A DNA stretch of 64,000 bases from contig NZ_CP119988.1 in assembly GCF_029338515.1 (NCBI RefSeq), positions 496,001-560,000 of the forward strand. Reading direction: 5' to 3'. A program made the position numbers and the translations under genes. Below the pieces are notes generated by a model. It was not told where the DNA came from, did not search any database, and was given only the letters and a program-made list of their open reading frames with translations. Origin of the DNA: Haloglomus litoreum. GTDB lineage: Archaea > Halobacteriota > Halobacteria > Halobacteriales > Haloarculaceae. Shown here piece after piece: positions 60,582 through 64,000 of the stretch; the stretch's first letter is position 1, and every line of letters begins with the position of its first letter.

Positions 60582-61592
60582 ATGGCAGACACAAACCGCC
60601 AGTGGCACCTCGCGGAGCGTCCGACCGGTGAACCCGACCACGACACCTTCGAACTCGTCGAGGCCGACGTTCCCGAGCCCGGTCCGGGCGAGGTCCTCGT
60701 CCGGACGGTCTACCAGTCCGTGGACCCGTACATGCGCGGGCGGATGCGCGACGCCGAGTCCTACGCCGAGCCGTGGGAGCCGGGCGAGCCGATGCGCGCA
60801 GGCGTCGTCGGCGAGGTGGCGGCGAGCGAGCACGGCCGCTTCAGCGAGGGCGACATCGTCACGGGCGACCTGCTGTGGGCCGAGTACGCGGTCGCCGACG
60901 GCGACGAGTTGCGGAAGGTGGACCCGTCGCTCGCACCCATCTCGACCGCGGTCGGCGTCCTCGGGATGCCCGGCGTGACGGCGTTCTACGGGTTCACCGA
61001 GAAGGGCCAGCCGGAACCGGGCGACACCGTCGTCGTGAGCGCGGCCGCGGGCGCGGTCGGCAGCGTCGTCGGCCAGCTCGCCCGCGCCCAGGGCTGTGAC
61101 GTGGTCGGCATCGCCGGCGCCGAGGAGAAATGTGACTGGCTGACCGACGAGCTGGGCTTCGACGCCGCGGTCAACTACAAGCAGGAGGACGTCCGGAGTG
61201 CCGTCCGCGAGGCGGCCCCGGGCGGCGTCGACATCTACTTCGACAACGTCGGCGGCCCCGTCACGGACGCCGTGTGGCCCTCGCTCAACGACTTCGCGCG
61301 CGTGGTCGCCTGCGGGCAGATCTCGCTCTACAACGCGACCGAACTGCCGACCGGACCCCGCAAACTGACCGACGCGGTCCAGAAGCGCCTCCGCATCGAG
61401 GGGTTCATCGTCAGCGACTACGACCGCTGGGCCCACGCGCTGGGGCGGCTGGGCGGGCTCATCGCGAGCGACGACCTGCGGTACCGCGAGCACGTCGTCG
61501 AGGGCTTCGAGAACGCACCCGACGCGTTCCTCGGACTGTTCGAGGGCGTCAACATCGGGAAGACGCTGGTGCAGGTGGGCGAGGAGCCGTAA
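60582..61592 (+). CDS. NADP-dependent medium-chain oxidoreductase (CurA/LTB4DH type)
   Basis: The product is 336 residues. N-terminal RQWHLAERPTGEPDHDTFEL is characteristic of the zinc-free CurA/PTGR1 subfamily. SVDPYMRGRM follows and the nucleotide loop is SAAAGAVGSVVGQLARAQG. YFDNVGGPVTDAV and LYNATELPTGPRKL complete the match. It reduces alpha,beta-unsaturated carbonyls with NADPH. The ATG at 60582 gives the family's standard N-terminus. Confidence 0.93.
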   Translation: MADTNRQWHLAERPTGEPDHDTFELVEADVPEPGPGEVLVRTVYQSVDPYMRGRMRDAESYAEPWEPGEPMRAGVVGEVAASEHGRFSEGDIVTGDLLWAEYAVADGDELRKVDPSLAPISTAVGVLGMPGVTAFYGFTEKGQPEPGDTVVVSAAAGAVGSVVGQLARAQGCDVVGIAGAEEKCDWLTDELGFDAAVNYKQEDVRSAVREAAPGGVDIYFDNVGGPVTDAVWPSLNDFARVVACGQISLYNATELPTGPRKLTDAVQKRLRIEGFIVSDYDRWAHALGRLGGLIASDDLRYREHVVEGFENAPDAFLGLFEGVNIGKTLVQVGEEP

Positions 61593-61763
61593 GCGGACGA
61601 GTTAATCTCTTAAGCTCGAGATTCGGTCGAAAATCCCCCATTATTGGAGATATGTCGTAGCGAAATTGTAACCGAACCTCCCGCTGTCGTCGTTATCGAG
61701 GGCCCGTTCATAGACGGTGATTGATATGTAGTGGGCTGCAATACCTACGAAACTGCTCGGCTA

Positions 61764-63887
61764 ATGAACATCGTCATCGCACAGGAGGGGGAGTTGGGCC
61801 ACCTTCGCGACCGTCTCACGCAGGCGTTTCCGACCGCCGATGTCTCGGTCACGACCTCGACAGCGGCAACGCTCGAACAACTCGAGCAGCGACGCATCGA
61901 CTGGCTCGTCGTCGACTCCGCCGACGCCGGGCTCTCCACCGATTACCTCACCACCGTTCACGACAGGGCGCCGGACTGTTCGGTCCTGCTCCTCGCAACG
62001 GAGCCACTCGACAGCCTCGTCGCGCCCGTCACACTCGAGGTCACCATCGTCCGTCCGGCGAGCGATGACCCCGATTCCCGGTCGGACCTGGCAGACCGTG
62101 TCGTCGATGCCATCCGACGGCGCACGGGCGACAGTCAGGCGCCGCTCGATTCACTGTTCGAGGCACACGCCCTCCCCATGCTCCTTATCGACCCGGAGAC
62201 CGGCGCCATCATCGATGCGAACCGGGCCGCGGTCGCCTTCTATGGGTACACGATCGCCGAACTCACCGCGATGTCGATCGACGATATCAACACCCTCGAC
62301 CCTGCCGAAGTGGCCGACCGGCGCCGCCAGGCCGCCGACTCGCCGGGCAAACAGTTCATCTTCGAGCACCGGACGAAATCCGGGGACCTCCGCATGGTCG
62401 AGGTCAACTCGACGTCCATCCAGTACGGTGACCGGACGGTCCTGTTCTCCATCATCCAGGACATCACCGCCCGGACGGAGGCCGAACACCATCTGCACAG
62501 CGCGAGGAACCACTACCAGCGCCTCGCCGAACAGAACGTCGTCGGCGTGTACGTCATCGAGGACGAGGTGTTCACCTACGTCAATCCGAAGATGGCCGAG
62601 ATCTTCGGGACGACACCGGCGGCGATGATCGGGACCTCGGTCTTCGAGTACGTCGCCGCCACCGACAGGGACCGGGTCCGCAGCCGTCTCGCTGCACGGG
62701 AAACCGGGGACCAGGACTCGGTCCATTACACGTTCGCGGGCGAACGCACTGACGGGGAGCCGCTGGTCCTGGAGGCTCACGGGGGGCGGGTCGAGACACC
62801 GGACGGCGTCCAGATCATCGGCACGCTGCTGGACATCACGGAACGTGAGGCCCAGGAGAGTGAACTCCGACGGCTCTCGCAGGCCCTCGAGTACGCAGCG
62901 CCGGCCGTCTACATCACGAACGCCGACTCCATCATCGAGTACGTGAACCCGGCGTTCGAGCGCATCACCGGCTACACCGAAGCGGAGGCGCTCGGCGAGA
63001 CCCCGGCGATCATCAACTCCGGCCGGATGAGCGACGACTACTACCGACGGCTCTACCGGACCCTCCAGCGTGGCGAGGTGTGGGAGGAATCGATCATCGA
63101 TCGGCGAAAGAACGGCGAGCTGTACTACGCGTACCAGACGATCGCCCCGTATCTCGACGAGGACGGGGTGGTCGAGGGCTACGTCGCGATCCAGTCGGAC
63201 GTGACCGACGAGCGCATCAACCACCAGGTGATCGAGGTCTATCAGCGGATCCTCCGGCACAACCTGCGGAACAAACTGAACATCATTCGTGGCCATACGG
63301 AGCTCATGGAGCCGGCGGTGCTGGAGACGCCCCTCGAAGAGCACGTCGAGGCGATCGACCGGGCCGCCGCGACACTGGCGGAGCTGAGCGAGAAAGCCTA
63401 CATCGCGAGACACGTGCTGGAGGTCGACGACGAGACGCCGGCCTCGAATCTGGTCGAGGTGCTCGCTCGCGAGCAGGACGTCCTGGGGGACCAGTACCCG
63501 GACGCGACACTCGTACTCGAGGCACCGGACGAGCTGTGGGTGTACGGGGCCGGACGCGTGGAGGTGTGCGTCCGTGAGGTCCTCGAGAACGCGATCATCC
63601 ACAACGACACCTCCGCTCCGCGTGTCGAGGCGGAGCTGCGAGTGGACGAGACGGAATCGATGGCGGAACTCGTGATCCGCGATACCGGGCCCGGACTCAC
63701 GGACCTCGACCGGAAGCCGATCGAACTGGGGGGCGAAACGTCCCTGCTCCACGCGGAGGGTATCGGACTCTGGGTCGTCAACTGGGTGATGACGAGCCTC
63801 GGTGGGGAGGTCGAGTTCGCGGACAACGATCCCCGGGGCCTGGTCGTCACGCTCCGCTTCCCGTACGTCGACGACGCTGCAGAGTGA
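61764..63887 (+). CDS. Multi-PAS sensor histidine kinase
   Basis: A 707-residue soluble sensor. Residues 1-120 look like a degenerate receiver (MNIVIAQEGELGHL, DWLVVDSADAGLS). Three PAS domains follow: about 140-255 (PMLLIDPETGAIIDANRAA), 260-375 (GVYVIEDEVFTYVNPKMAEIFG) and 385-490 (YITNADSIIEYVNPAFERITG). Phosphoacceptor H499 is in the haloarchaeal ILRHNLRNKLNII motif, then HATPase with ENAIIHND and DTGPGL. An in-frame GTG at 61731 is possible; ATG 61764 is preferred because a GCAATACC box lies at about -22. Ligand unknown. Confidence 0.9.
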   Translation: MNIVIAQEGELGHLRDRLTQAFPTADVSVTTSTAATLEQLEQRRIDWLVVDSADAGLSTDYLTTVHDRAPDCSVLLLATEPLDSLVAPVTLEVTIVRPASDDPDSRSDLADRVVDAIRRRTGDSQAPLDSLFEAHALPMLLIDPETGAIIDANRAAVAFYGYTIAELTAMSIDDINTLDPAEVADRRRQAADSPGKQFIFEHRTKSGDLRMVEVNSTSIQYGDRTVLFSIIQDITARTEAEHHLHSARNHYQRLAEQNVVGVYVIEDEVFTYVNPKMAEIFGTTPAAMIGTSVFEYVAATDRDRVRSRLAARETGDQDSVHYTFAGERTDGEPLVLEAHGGRVETPDGVQIIGTLLDITEREAQESELRRLSQALEYAAPAVYITNADSIIEYVNPAFERITGYTEAEALGETPAIINSGRMSDDYYRRLYRTLQRGEVWEESIIDRRKNGELYYAYQTIAPYLDEDGVVEGYVAIQSDVTDERINHQVIEVYQRILRHNLRNKLNIIRGHTELMEPAVLETPLEEHVEAIDRAAATLAELSEKAYIARHVLEVDDETPASNLVEVLAREQDVLGDQYPDATLVLEAPDELWVYGAGRVEVCVREVLENAIIHNDTSAPRVEAELRVDETESMAELVIRDTGPGLTDLDRKPIELGGETSLLHAEGIGLWVVNWVMTSLGGEVEFADNDPRGLVVTLRFPYVDDAAE

Positions 63888-64000
63888 AACCGCACGACCA
63901 CGACGGTCGAGCGGCGGCTGTCCGGCCCGAGTGCGCGCCGCCCCGGCCTCGGGAGGCGGCGGCGAAGAGAAAGGGTGGTTGCCGCGGGGGTCGGCCGCGA
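63888..64000. other. Right edge, no feature seen
   Basis: After the kinase stop there are about 110 bp of GC-rich DNA with a CCGCCTCGGGAGGCGG-like inverted repeat near 63940-63962. No gene start or end can be supported. Confidence 0.3.

Overview
The window is chromosomal DNA of a halophilic archaeon (class Halobacteria). The evidence is the very high GC content with GC-rich third codon positions, strongly acidic proteins, mostly leaderless genes with a TATA-like box about 26-28 nt before the start codon, an intron-containing elongator tRNA-Met, and archaeal marker genes (nmd3, taw2, carS, archaeal leuS, 7TM/PAS histidine kinases).

Layout. Positions 1-8.7 kb are an accessory island ending at the 3' end of tRNA-Met(CAU) (8701-8812, minus). 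It holds small zinc-finger proteins, AbrB-like and HTH regulators, several unknown genes, and a tightly coupled minus-strand operon with a D12-class DNA adenine methylase and a large winged-helix protein. This looks like one end of an integrated provirus or plasmid; no integrase or second att site is inside the window. From 9 to 64 kb the content is core-like. 9-15 kb: quinol-type NO reductase, a receptor histidine kinase, an acyl-CoA dehydrogenase. 15-24 kb: methylmalonate-semialdehyde dehydrogenase, an RtcB of the GVDIGCGM type, a GIDE-like membrane protein, Fe-alcohol dehydrogenase, a ring-cleaving dioxygenase-like protein, a NifU-domain protein. 24-31 kb: hicBA toxin-antitoxin, a DolP-mannose-type membrane protein, a CoA-transferase, a CBS protein with a possible ribosome-hibernation domain. 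31-34 kb: the hemC-cobA-hemD tetrapyrrole operon. 34-42 kb: lipoprotein and hydrolase genes, carS, katG, nmd3-taw2. 42-50 kb: engB, an ornithine cyclodeaminase-like gene, leuS, two PrxQ peroxiredoxins. 50-64 kb: two tandem M29 aminopeptidases, CPBP protease, threonine aldolase, Nudix plus hydrolase, two more sensor kinases, an aminotransferase and an oxidoreductase.

The most striking non-coding structure is a dispersed family of GC-rich hairpin modules. There are seven copies of a core GACGCAAGCACCGCAG at four intergenic sites (about 14.8-15.2, 23.4-23.75, 42.1-42.7 and 55.3-55.7 kb). Each intact module has long complementary arms that differ between copies but still pair, interrupted near the outer end by GGG facing GGG. 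Modules often sit as outward-facing inverted pairs, and their 3' ends are amplified into short tandem repeats. I cannot match this family to a named element. A second shared non-coding signal is a 28-nt sequence (24 of 28 identical) upstream of hemC and between carS and katG.
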